A stretch of DNA of 64,000 bases from UBA6522 sp965205045. GTDB taxonomy: Bacteria > Pseudomonadota > Gammaproteobacteria > Steroidobacterales > Rariloculaceae. Position numbers and translations under genes: made by a program. The notes beneath the pieces were generated by a model. It saw only the letters and a list, made by a program, of their open reading frames with translations, was not told the DNA's origin and did not search any database. This document shows, in pieces, positions 1-7,885 of this stretch. The stretch is taken from the NCBI GenBank assembly GCA_965205045.1, contig OZ242031.1, forward strand, positions 5,022,001-5,086,000, in the 5' to 3' direction. Within the stretch, counting starts at the first letter, position 1; every line of letters begins with the position of its first letter.

Positions 1-1052
1 AGCGTGACGCCCGAGCCGCCGTGCCCGGCATTGATCGCCGAGGTCATGCGGAGATCCTCCCCGGCAACGCCGCCGCGCTCCGAAAAGGCCGTCTGCCCGG
101 TGTTCGCCAGGTGCCACTGCTCGGCGAACAGCGGGTCGGCGCCCGACGCGCCGGGCGTTCTGGACGGGGTCCGGCAGCGGGTGGCCACGCGGCCCTCGGC
201 GTCGGTCGCGAACCCTTCCATGAACACGTCGAAAGCCGCGGCGTCCGAATCCGGCTCCGGCGGCGCGCCGAGGTAGGCGCGAATGAAGTAATGACCGTTC
301 GGCGCCAGCCCCGAAAGCGGCAGCGCGAACTCGTGCACGTCGGGAATCACCGCGTCGAACGGGTCGGGACCGGCCGCGGGAACCGTTGCGCGCCCTATCT
401 CGTGCACGCCGGTCAGAAAATCGAAATCCGGGGACCACTCCGCCACCAGGTCCACGGCCCCGCCGCCGGGGGAGTAGTTCACCGCTGCGATGGCCAGTTC
501 AACCGACTCGCCCGTCACCCGGAAACCGAACGGGATCAGCGCCGTGTCCGGGTCCGGATCTTCGATTGCGGCGCGATCCCCGGCCGCCGTCTCGCCGTCG
601 ATCACCGTCAGCGTGAACGAGTTGTCGTCCCCCATTCGGGCGTCGCCGGTGAGCGTGCCCAGGGCCACCGCGATGGTCTCGTCCCCCTCCTCGTCGAAGT
701 CTCGGTAGATGTCGATGAGCGCGCTCGCCGAAGTGGCGCCGGCGGGCACCTGGACCGAATCCGAGTCGGCTTCGTAGTCATGGTCCCGGGTGGCTGTGCC
801 GGAATATTGCAGTCCCGCGGAAACGCTCCGGGACGCGGCCCTGTCGAGCTGAACCGTAACCGCCACCATCGGATTCTCCGACTCACGGACGGTCACATCG
901 TCCGGCGGTACCAGCGTCACCGTCGCGGGCGGTGGCGGTGGCGGTGGCGGCGGCGCGCGATCTCTCCCGCGGCTGCACCCGGCTGCAGCAAGCGAGACCA
1001 GCAGCAGCATCGCGACGAGCCTGCCGGCCCGGGCGCCGTCAACGCGAGGCAT
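1..1052 (-). CDS. Secreted subtilisin-like serine protease, N-terminal part (cut by left edge)
   Basis: The minus-strand frame opens at an ATG ending at 1052 and runs off the window without a stop, giving about 350 residues. It begins with a lipoprotein-type signal (hydrophobic stretch then LAAAGC, Cys26), followed by a run of nine prolines and a Calx-beta-like segment (about residues 43-130, with DEEGDETI). Near residue 310 it reads DPLFAEQWHLANTGQ, the stretch that typically precedes the catalytic Asp motif of S8 proteases carrying a proprotein-convertase-like layout. The catalytic triad itself lies outside the window. Likely an outer-membrane-anchored or secreted peptidase. Family placement rests on that N-terminal motif; if it is wrong this is still a Calx-beta lipoprotein. 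Confidence 0.72.
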   Translation of the reverse strand, partial: MPRVDGARAGRLVAMLLLVSLAAAGCSRGRDRAPPPPPPPPPATVTLVPPDDVTVRESENPMVAVTVQLDRAASRSVSAGLQYSGTATRDHDYEADSDSVQVPAGATSASALIDIYRDFDEEGDETIAVALGTLTGDARMGDDNSFTLTVIDGETAAGDRAAIEDPDPDTALIPFGFRVTGESVELAIAAVNYSPGGGAVDLVAEWSPDFDFLTGVHEIGRATVPAAGPDPFDAVIPDVHEFALPLSGLAPNGHYFIRAYLGAPPEPDSDAAAFDVFMEGFATDAEGRVATRCRTPSRTPGASGADPLFAEQWHLANTGQTAFSERGGVAGEDLRMTSAINAGHGGSGVT

Positions 1053-1108
1053 GAAACTTCGAGCGTGGAGAATGCCAGGATCCATGTCGGCTTTCACCGC
1101 GCCGCAAA

Positions 1109-1462
1109 CTACATCAACGAGAACAGCAGCAGGCAGGCGAACACCGCGCCGAGGGCGATTTGGGCGGCGCCCGCGGCCCGGACAGCGCCGCCGTTTCCCC
1201 GAACGCAGAGGATGCCCGCGATCACCCCTGCGATCGAACACGCCAGGGCGCCCAGGGTGAGAGAAACCGGTTCGCGCATGAAGCCCGGCAGCATCGAAAG
1301 GAACAGGGCGACGCGGACCTCGTGCCCGGCGTCCACGCGGTAGAAGATCACGACCCACGCCACCAGCAGGCACGCGGGAATCGCAATCGAGACGGCACCG
1401 GCCAGCGCCACCCATTTGAGGGGCAAGCCCCGGAACAGTAGCGGCCGCGAAAGGTGCTTCAT
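1109..1462 (-). CDS. Small membrane protein of unknown function
   Basis: About 117 residues from the ATG at 1462, chosen over an upstream start because the residues before it are Arg-rich and unlike protein. Three hydrophobic helices can be seen (about residues 16-41, 60-83 and 92-117), joined by short polar loops, so an inner-membrane protein is likely. It lies upstream of the secreted protease on the same strand with about 55 bases between them, so the two could be co-transcribed. No family is recognised. Length and helix count resemble many small uncharacterised membrane proteins; function is unknown. Confidence 0.5.
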   Translation of the reverse strand: MKHLSRPLLFRGLPLKWVALAGAVSIAIPACLLVAWVVIFYRVDAGHEVRVALFLSMLPGFMREPVSLTLGALACSIAGVIAGILCVRGNGGAVRAAGAAQIALGAVFACLLLFSLM

Positions 1463-1955
1463 CGTCGAGCTACGGGCAAGGAACAGGCAGGCAGGCGCCA
1501 GAGTGCGGAACAGACATGCGTCGTGTCGGTGTATTCCGAGAAACGTTGCGACCCATTCTACGCGAATGTTGCCACTCGTTTGGCGTGAACCGCATCGATT
1601 GGGGTGGCACCGTATTTCGAGTTCGAGACGCCGCTCGAACACGTCTCGTTCGCGGGCCTTGAGCCCGGCGGCGAGGTTGCGATGCCGTCGGTTCGAGTCA
1701 AGGTGCGACCTGAAACGGTGATTGTGCGGCGAAACGCCGATTATGTCTCAAATCGTTGAGTAGCGCACGTGGAATCCGGACGGGCTACCGTGCAGGTGCG
1801 ACCGGGTCGCGGGGCGCGGGCTTCGGCGAGATGGGCGGCGGCGGGCGGGTCTGCCAGGCGCTGCAGCCATCGCCGCGACACACCCATCGGCGATGGTTTC
1901 GCCGGGGAGGTGCGTCACGCGGCCCTGAGCCGCGGCCGTAGGATAGAATGCACCC
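1463..1955. other. Intergenic region without a recognised gene
   Basis: About 490 bases between two divergent genes. Open frames here are short or Arg/Gly-rich and look like noise. Promoters for both neighbours are expected here but I see no convincing -35/-10 pair, RNA gene or repeat. Confidence 0.4.
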
Positions 1956-2519
1956 ATGAGACGAAGGGAAGCGATCGAACGCATTTTGGGCGTGTTCGAC
2001 GAATTCGAAGGCGTGGACGGGAACGAGTGGAGTCAGGACGAGTGGACCCGTCGGATACTGACGGCGCTGTGCGGCGCCGGGCAGGCCATGGGCTATGTAT
2101 GCGCGTGCGATGCGGCCGGCGCCGATTCGGGCAAGTGGCTTTACGATCTCTGCTGGCTTGACGTCGAGCAAGGGTTACGGTCGGTTCCGATGGTGGCGGA
2201 ATGCAAATGGGGCCACGTGGACGAGATCGAGGCCGGTTTCCACAAGCTGCTCGTCGCCCGTGCGTCCCTGCGGGTCCTGGTGTGCGACGGCGGGCGGCTG
2301 CCCGGTGGCGAGCAATCCAGGGGACGGGCCACGCTCGACCGTTTGAGCGAGCGGGTTCGCCGATTCCGGGGCAGCCGCGTCGGCGACACGTACCTTCTGA
2401 TCGTCTACGAGTGGCACGGGGACCGGCGCCGTTCCTGGCGCTACCGGCTGCGCGTGAACGCACCGGGCAAGTTGCCGACATCGGAACCGCTGTGGCCGGC
2501 ACCGGCCCGCCCGCAATGA
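1956..2519 (+). CDS. Hypothetical protein with a PD-(D/E)XK-like signature
   Basis: 187 residues. I do not recognise a named family. The middle part holds a possible nuclease-fold signature: Asp64 in WLYDLCWLD followed by AECKW (Glu82, Lys84), spaced as in PD-(D/E)XK enzymes, then a predicted strand-helix stretch RASLRVLVCDG. The C-terminal half has TYLLIVYEWHG and a basic tail. No signal peptide, so cytoplasmic. It stands alone: the upstream gene is divergent and the downstream kinase is convergent. The nuclease idea is inference from a short motif; a structural prediction would settle it. Confidence 0.55.
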   Translation: MRRREAIERILGVFDEFEGVDGNEWSQDEWTRRILTALCGAGQAMGYVCACDAAGADSGKWLYDLCWLDVEQGLRSVPMVAECKWGHVDEIEAGFHKLLVARASLRVLVCDGGRLPGGEQSRGRATLDRLSERVRRFRGSRVGDTYLLIVYEWHGDRRRSWRYRLRVNAPGKLPTSEPLWPAPARPQ

Positions 2520-2589
2520 AAGGGCCGCGACGCGCGAGGACACGGCCGGAAGCTCTCCGCCCGGCCCGCATGGGCTCGGCAAGGGTGGC

Positions 2590-4698
2590 TCAGGATTCCG
2601 TGGGCGCGTTCGAAGCCGGAATCTCCACGATCATCTCGGTATGGCTGCCCCATTCGGTATCCACGCGAATTTCGCCGCCGTGGCCACGCAGGATATCGTT
2701 GCACAGCGACAGTCCCAGCCCGGTGCCCTGGTCGGTGGGTTTGGTCGTGAAGAAAGGGTTGAAGATGTTGTTCACGACCTCATCGGGAATGCCTGTTCCG
2801 TTGTCGCGCACGCGAACTTGCAGACAGTCGTCGAGCCGGCGAGTCGACACGAGCAAAGCGGGTTCATAGTCCATGTCCGGCTGGTCCTCCGCGCGGCGCC
2901 GCTCTTCGGTGGCGTGCCACGCGTTGATGATCAGGTTGTGGAACACCCGCCCCATGTCACGTGGAACGACCTCGATCTGGCCCGCGTCGGGGTCGAGGTC
3001 CTGCGCAATGTCGAGCGGCGAGTCGGCATCGGCAGCCCGGATGGTTTCCAGGGCGATACGTATCTGCTCCTTGAGCAGTCCGTTGATGTCCGCGGTCTGC
3101 AGCTTGCCCGTGCTGCTGCCCATCTTCAGCATGTCGCTCAAGATACGGGCGGCGCGGCCACCATGGGACCGGATGCGTTTGAGGCAATCGTCAAGTTCCG
3201 CGCAGATGGGTTGAAGCAACTGCTTCTGGGCGTCGTTGAAGCCGTTTTTCTCTGTCTGGAGTTCCTCCGTCAGTTCCTCCAGCAACTCACCCGATGCTTC
3301 CGAGAAGTTGAATACGAAGTTCAGCGGATTCCTGATTTCGTGCGCTACGCCCGCGGTCAATTCGCCGAGGCCGGCGAGTTTCTCTCTCGCGACGATCTGG
3401 TTCTGGGCACGGCGCAGATCCTCGAGCGCGGTCTCGAGCTGATCGTTCTTGCCGCGCAGTTCCGCCGCGAGTTTCTCGACCAGGTTCAAGCGCTGCACTT
3501 CAAGAGCGTGACGGCGGAACACTTCCAGCGCCGCGGCCATTTCCGCCACTTCGTCCCGGCCGCCGATGTCGACTTCGGCTTCAAGGTCGCCCTCCGCCAT
3601 GGCGCGCATGCGGTCCGACAGCGCCTGCAGTCGGGACAGCAGCAGTCGGCCGACAAGCAGCCAGGCGATAAGCACGGCAGTCACGATGCCGATACCGTTG
3701 ATCGCCACGAGCAGGACACGGCCGGTGCCGATGGCGTCCTGGGACGCGCCGGTGGCGGTGGAGGCGCCTTCCTGCGCGCCATCGACAAGTCCCTCGATCT
3801 CTGTCAGCAGTCCGGCGGCGAAATTCCGGTTCTCGATCAGAAGCTCGCGTTGCCGATCGGCCAGCGAAAGCTGTTGGGCGCGCAACTCGAACACGCCTTG
3901 CCCCGAAAGTCCCAGGTCGCGCAGCCGACCGGCGGCCGGGGTGTTGGTCCGCATGGTGGCGACGATGTAGCCGAAGCGCTCCCGCACGGCCTGCAGGGAC
4001 GCGTCGTCAGAGACGTTGAGGGCGTTGATCAGCAACTGGACCCCCAGCGTGCCGGTGTTGCCGAGGCCGGTCCCGGCAGCCCCGGGCAGGCTGGCCAACT
4101 CCGACTCGATGTTCGCCAACTGCGTGCGCAGGTCCGCGGCGCGTTCGCCCAGGGCGAAGCGTTCCCGCGCCGAGGTCTCGATGGCGTCGATGTTGGTGAC
4201 CAGCGCGCCGCCCTGGATGCGGACACGGTCGAAGCGTTCGCCGCTGTGACCGGTCAAATCCGAGAGCTCGATCTCGAAGGCCTGGCGGTCCGTCCGGATT
4301 TCCCCTTCGATGGCGGACAGTTCCTGGAGGGTGCCGGCGCCGGTGAGACGCGTCGCCGCGACCGCCAGCGCGCTGCCCCGCTGGGCGACGGCGAACGATC
4401 CGGCGAGCTGGGGCAGACTGGTTTCGTTGACCTGGATCTGGGCGTCTCCCACACGGTCGAACGCCAGCCACGCCACCAGGCTCGCGACGAACGTGAGCGC
4501 GACGGCCGCGCCGATGCCGGCATTGAGCTGCACCGAAAGGCGGGAGAGCGCGCGCGTGGCCTGCCGGATCCACTCTTGTGTTGCGGTCCAGCCGGCGGCG
4601 CGCCTGTAGAGGCGGCCCGCCCAGTCCTTGAAACGGGCGGCCTCACGCAGCTCTTGAAGCAGCCGCGCGGGATGCGCGGAATCCGGTAACCGCATCAT
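2590..4698 (-). CDS. Membrane sensor histidine kinase with HAMP domain
   Basis: 702 residues from the ATG at 4698 (a second ATG follows directly; AGGA lies just upstream). TM1 is about residues 58-80, a long alpha-helical periplasmic region follows to about 325, TM2 about 328-353, then HAMP. The H-box is VAHEIRNPLNF with His453, the N-box holds Asn592, the D-box is RDNGTGIP, then NPFFTTK and GTGLGLS: all catalytic boxes are intact, in the style of NtrB/DctB-like kinases. No receiver domain is attached. The divergent neighbours are a lipoprotein and a receiver-PP2C protein, which is the most likely phosphorylation partner. The periplasmic domain probably senses an unknown signal, perhaps via the lipoprotein (inference). 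Confidence 0.9.
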   Translation of the reverse strand: MMRLPDSAHPARLLQELREAARFKDWAGRLYRRAAGWTATQEWIRQATRALSRLSVQLNAGIGAAVALTFVASLVAWLAFDRVGDAQIQVNETSLPQLAGSFAVAQRGSALAVAATRLTGAGTLQELSAIEGEIRTDRQAFEIELSDLTGHSGERFDRVRIQGGALVTNIDAIETSARERFALGERAADLRTQLANIESELASLPGAAGTGLGNTGTLGVQLLINALNVSDDASLQAVRERFGYIVATMRTNTPAAGRLRDLGLSGQGVFELRAQQLSLADRQRELLIENRNFAAGLLTEIEGLVDGAQEGASTATGASQDAIGTGRVLLVAINGIGIVTAVLIAWLLVGRLLLSRLQALSDRMRAMAEGDLEAEVDIGGRDEVAEMAAALEVFRRHALEVQRLNLVEKLAAELRGKNDQLETALEDLRRAQNQIVAREKLAGLGELTAGVAHEIRNPLNFVFNFSEASGELLEELTEELQTEKNGFNDAQKQLLQPICAELDDCLKRIRSHGGRAARILSDMLKMGSSTGKLQTADINGLLKEQIRIALETIRAADADSPLDIAQDLDPDAGQIEVVPRDMGRVFHNLIINAWHATEERRRAEDQPDMDYEPALLVSTRRLDDCLQVRVRDNGTGIPDEVVNNIFNPFFTTKPTDQGTGLGLSLCNDILRGHGGEIRVDTEWGSHTEMIVEIPASNAPTES

Positions 4699-4970
4699 TG
4701 CGTCCTGGCCTGCTCGATTGTTCCGGCCCGGTATGCTCCGGGCACGACTGATTCTTTCACGGTCTGATTGCGCCTCGCGGCTCGCACAGCGTCGACAAGA
4801 TGCATTGCGCGTCCAGCCGTTCAATCTTCGCACAAAAGCGAGCGTCATGGATAGCGTTGGCCGGACGCGGTCTCGCCCATGCCCCAACTTGCCGCAAAAC
4901 AGAGCGTCCCTTAGACTTGACTTTCACCTCGTTACGGCGACTGCGAGCCGGTCAGGGAAAGGAATACACG

Positions 4971-6470
4971 GTGCACACATCGGCATTGAGCGACGGAACC
5001 TCTCGCGGGGGAATTTCACTGTTGGCCTGCGCGTCGCTCGTCGCTGTGGCGGGGTGCGAATCGGTCGAAGTGGTCGAGGCGCCGCCTCCGGAAGTGGAGG
5101 TAACCGAGGTGCCGGACGAGGCGCCGGCGGTTGTCGAGCCGGTGGAAGTCGAGCCGCCGAGCGGCGAGCTGATCGTGCGTTTGCACGCCCAGACGGATGC
5201 GCAGATGCCGGAGGGTGCGACCGCCACGGTGACGATCCGGAGTGCGGACGACATCCGCTCCGACGAACTGCTGAAGGGCGAGCGGCTGGCGCGGTTCGAT
5301 GCGCTGGAGAGCGGGCGCTACGACCTGTCGGTGGCGGTGAACAGCGCCGGCCTTGAAATCGGACGGTACGACTACTTCGTGGATGTGACCGATTCCCTGG
5401 GTGACGTCACGGTGCAGATCGACTACCTGCTTGGCGACCTTGTGGTCGAATCCGACATCGAAACTTCGCTGGAGCGCAGCTACCTCGGCACGGCGAGTAT
5501 CGACTCGGGCGCCTGTACGGACGCCGAAACGAGCGGCGCCGTGCGTTCGGAGTTGCACCTGGCGACGGACGGCGACCGGATGGACCTCACAATCGAGAAC
5601 TTCCAGCGTGACACGCTGGAGCTGTCGGGCCGGATTGACCCGGGGACAACGCCGTTGTCCGCCGAGGGAATGTTCGAATCGTCCGACGGCCAGTCGGGCG
5701 ACTGGGAGCTGACGCACCTGAGCGCGCCCACGCCCCGAGCAATCCTGGCCGTAATCGAATTCGACGACCGGACTCGGTCTTGCCAGTCGACGCTGGAGTT
5801 TGCCGGGCTTGTGGAGGGCGGTGCGGCCTCCGGAACCCTGGGCTTGAACGAGGTTGGCGTCAGGGTGGAAGCCGTCGGACATGGGCGGACGCGCACGGTC
5901 ACTCTCGGCCGCGACGAGTCCGTTGCCCGGTTCGATGGGCTGCTGGTCGGCCAATACGACATCCTCGTGGAGGTGCGTCATGGGAACCGCATTGTCGACA
6001 CGCGCCGCGAGACGGTGGAGATCACTGCGGAGGGAGCGCGAGTGGGGACATCTTTCGGACTCGAGTGGGCGCTGGCGGACGCGAGCCCCCTGATGCCGCG
6101 GGAGAACCATCAGCGACTCGGCCATGCATTCGTGGGCAAGAGCGTGGTCGCAAGCGGCGCGCCCGAGTGCATCGGGAGCATTCCGCTGGTGGACACGACC
6201 GAGCTGACGGCGGCGACCACGGGCGGCGGGGCGCTGGAGATGACCTTCGACAGCTTTTACGGAAGGGTTCTGGAGCTGACCGGCAATGTCGCGGGCGAGC
6301 AGGATGTATTCGCGGCCGCGGGAACGTATCGGTCGTCGGACGAAAGGAACGGGTCCTGGACCATCGACCGCCTGGCCGCCCCGACATCGCGGTCGGTCGC
6401 GATGCTGGTGGAGTTCGACAATCGGACGGATGCGTGCCGGGCGACCTTCGAGTTTGCGGGTGTGCGTTGA
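4971..6470 (+). CDS. Lipoprotein with two duplicated beta-rich module pairs
   Basis: 499 residues from the GTG at 4971, chosen because AAAGGA sits seven bases upstream and a lipoprotein signal follows at once (SLVAVAGC). After an acidic, Pro/Glu/Val-rich linker the protein is an A-B-A-B repeat. Module A ends RLARFDALESGRYDLSV in the first copy and SVARFDGLLVGQYDILV in the second, resembling a carboxypeptidase-regulatory or Cna-B fold. Module B has paired segments such as LELSGRIDPG / LELTGNVAGE and VIEFDDRTRSC / LVEFDNRTDAC, with conserved Cys. No enzyme motif is seen. It lies between the kinase and the receiver-phosphatase gene and may be the periplasmic sensor or ligand-binding part of that system (inference). 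Confidence 0.8.
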   Translation: MHTSALSDGTSRGGISLLACASLVAVAGCESVEVVEAPPPEVEVTEVPDEAPAVVEPVEVEPPSGELIVRLHAQTDAQMPEGATATVTIRSADDIRSDELLKGERLARFDALESGRYDLSVAVNSAGLEIGRYDYFVDVTDSLGDVTVQIDYLLGDLVVESDIETSLERSYLGTASIDSGACTDAETSGAVRSELHLATDGDRMDLTIENFQRDTLELSGRIDPGTTPLSAEGMFESSDGQSGDWELTHLSAPTPRAILAVIEFDDRTRSCQSTLEFAGLVEGGAASGTLGLNEVGVRVEAVGHGRTRTVTLGRDESVARFDGLLVGQYDILVEVRHGNRIVDTRRETVEITAEGARVGTSFGLEWALADASPLMPRENHQRLGHAFVGKSVVASGAPECIGSIPLVDTTELTAATTGGGALEMTFDSFYGRVLELTGNVAGEQDVFAAAGTYRSSDERNGSWTIDRLAAPTSRSVAMLVEFDNRTDACRATFEFAGVR

Positions 6471-6625
6471 CTGCGCCTTGCGCTGCGGCATGACCGGAAC
6501 GCGCGGGCGAGGGAGTCCGGCGGCGAGGCACACGGTATCAAAGTCGGCGTCGCGGCCTTCGGGACTCGTCGCCGCACCGGGCGGGGCCTTGCGGTTCCGG
6601 CTCCGGGCCTGACGGGAGCGGCGCG

Positions 6626-7786
6626 ATGAGCACAAGGGCGCGAAAGATTCTGCTGGTCGACGACGAGCCCGATTTTGCGCTTCTGGTGCGGCAGCGCATG
6701 CGCCGCGAGATGCGCAAGGGAATCTACGATTTCACTTTCGCACAAGACGGCCATGAGGCCCTGGAGCGCCTCCAGGAAGACCGCGAGATCGAAATGGTAC
6801 TGTCGGACATCAACATGCCCGGCATGGATGGATTGACGTTGCTCGACCAGATCCCGAAGGTCGACCCGAACCTCCGCGCCGTCATCGTGTCGGCTTACGA
6901 CGATATGGACAACATTCGCTCGGCCATGAACCGGGGCGCGTTCGATTTCCTCGTCAAGCCCATAGATTTCGACGATTTCAGGGTCACCATCAAGAGGACT
7001 CTGAACCACCTGGAGCTGCTGCGCGACGCTCTCAGGACCCGCGACCGGCTGGTTGCCCTGCAGCGAGAGCTCGATGTCGCCAGCCGCATGCAGCAATCCA
7101 TCCTGCCCACCGACTTTCCGGAGACGCCGGGCTACCAGGTGTTCGGAAACATGGAACCCGCCCGGGAGATCGGCGGGGATTTCTTCGACGTGGTTGACTT
7201 CGGGGGAGGACGCATCGGTCTGACGATCGCGGACGTGTCCGGCAAGGGCGTGCCGGCCGCTCTCTTCATGATGTCGAGCCGCACGCTGATGAAGGGTTCG
7301 GCCAGCGTCATTTCCGATCCGGGCGATGTCCTCACGGAGGTCAACACGCTGCTGGAAGCGGACAACCGGGCGCAAATGTTCGTCACGCTGTTCCATGCGG
7401 TACTCGATCTGCAAACCGGGACGCTGCGTTACGCCAACGGCGGGCACAACCCGCCGCTGATAGTCCACCCGGGAGGATCGTCGACCTTGCTGCCGGACAC
7501 GGGGGGTATCGTTCTCGGAGTCATGCCGGGGCTCTCGTACAGGCAGGAAGTGGCGACGCTCGAGCCTGGCGACATCGCGGTGCTGTACACCGACGGCGTC
7601 ACCGAGGCGACGAACATCGCGTACGAGGAGTTCGGTGTCGAGCGCCTGCAGGCTGTCTTCGCGGAACGCCAACCGAAGAGCGCCCGCGCCGTGAGCGAGG
7701 CGATCTTCGAGGCCGTGCACGCGTTTTCCGGCAACATGCCGCAATCGGACGACATCACGTGCGTGATCGTGGTACGCGAGGCCTGA
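6626..7786 (+). CDS. Response regulator fused to a PP2C (SpoIIE/RsbU-type) serine phosphatase
   Basis: 386 residues. The receiver domain covers about 1-125 with acidic Asp12/Asp13, phosphoacceptor Asp61 (VLSDINMPGMDG) and the Lys in LVKPIDF. A helical linker follows, then the PP2C domain: GGDFFDV and DVSGKGVPAALF hold metal-binding Asp residues and YTDGVTEA the C-terminal one. Such proteins dephosphorylate anti-sigma-factor antagonists and so start general-stress or surface-growth switching. No anti-sigma factor or STAS antagonist is visible in the window. About 155 bases separate it from the lipoprotein gene upstream, so co-transcription is possible; the divergent histidine kinase is the obvious donor of phosphate. 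Confidence 0.9.
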   Translation: MSTRARKILLVDDEPDFALLVRQRMRREMRKGIYDFTFAQDGHEALERLQEDREIEMVLSDINMPGMDGLTLLDQIPKVDPNLRAVIVSAYDDMDNIRSAMNRGAFDFLVKPIDFDDFRVTIKRTLNHLELLRDALRTRDRLVALQRELDVASRMQQSILPTDFPETPGYQVFGNMEPAREIGGDFFDVVDFGGGRIGLTIADVSGKGVPAALFMMSSRTLMKGSASVISDPGDVLTEVNTLLEADNRAQMFVTLFHAVLDLQTGTLRYANGGHNPPLIVHPGGSSTLLPDTGGIVLGVMPGLSYRQEVATLEPGDIAVLYTDGVTEATNIAYEEFGVERLQAVFAERQPKSARAVSEAIFEAVHAFSGNMPQSDDITCVIVVREA

Positions 7787-7885
7787 ACGCGGAGTTCTGA
7801 AATTGCGCCGTCAGCCGCTGCGCGTCAGCCTTCTCGAGACAGCGACGGATGCGACGCGGACTCCTTTTTTGCGGAATATGCAGAT

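Noticed and set aside
21..1343. Plus-strand open frame of about 440 codons at the left edge
   Set aside because: The minus strand encodes a coherent lipoprotein with signal, Calx-beta and protease lead-in; the plus frame is basic low-complexity sequence.
2641..4689. Long plus-strand open frame (about 680 codons) opposite the histidine kinase
   Set aside because: It is the antisense of a kinase with complete catalytic motifs; GC-rich codon use opens such mirror frames and the translation has no recognisable domain.
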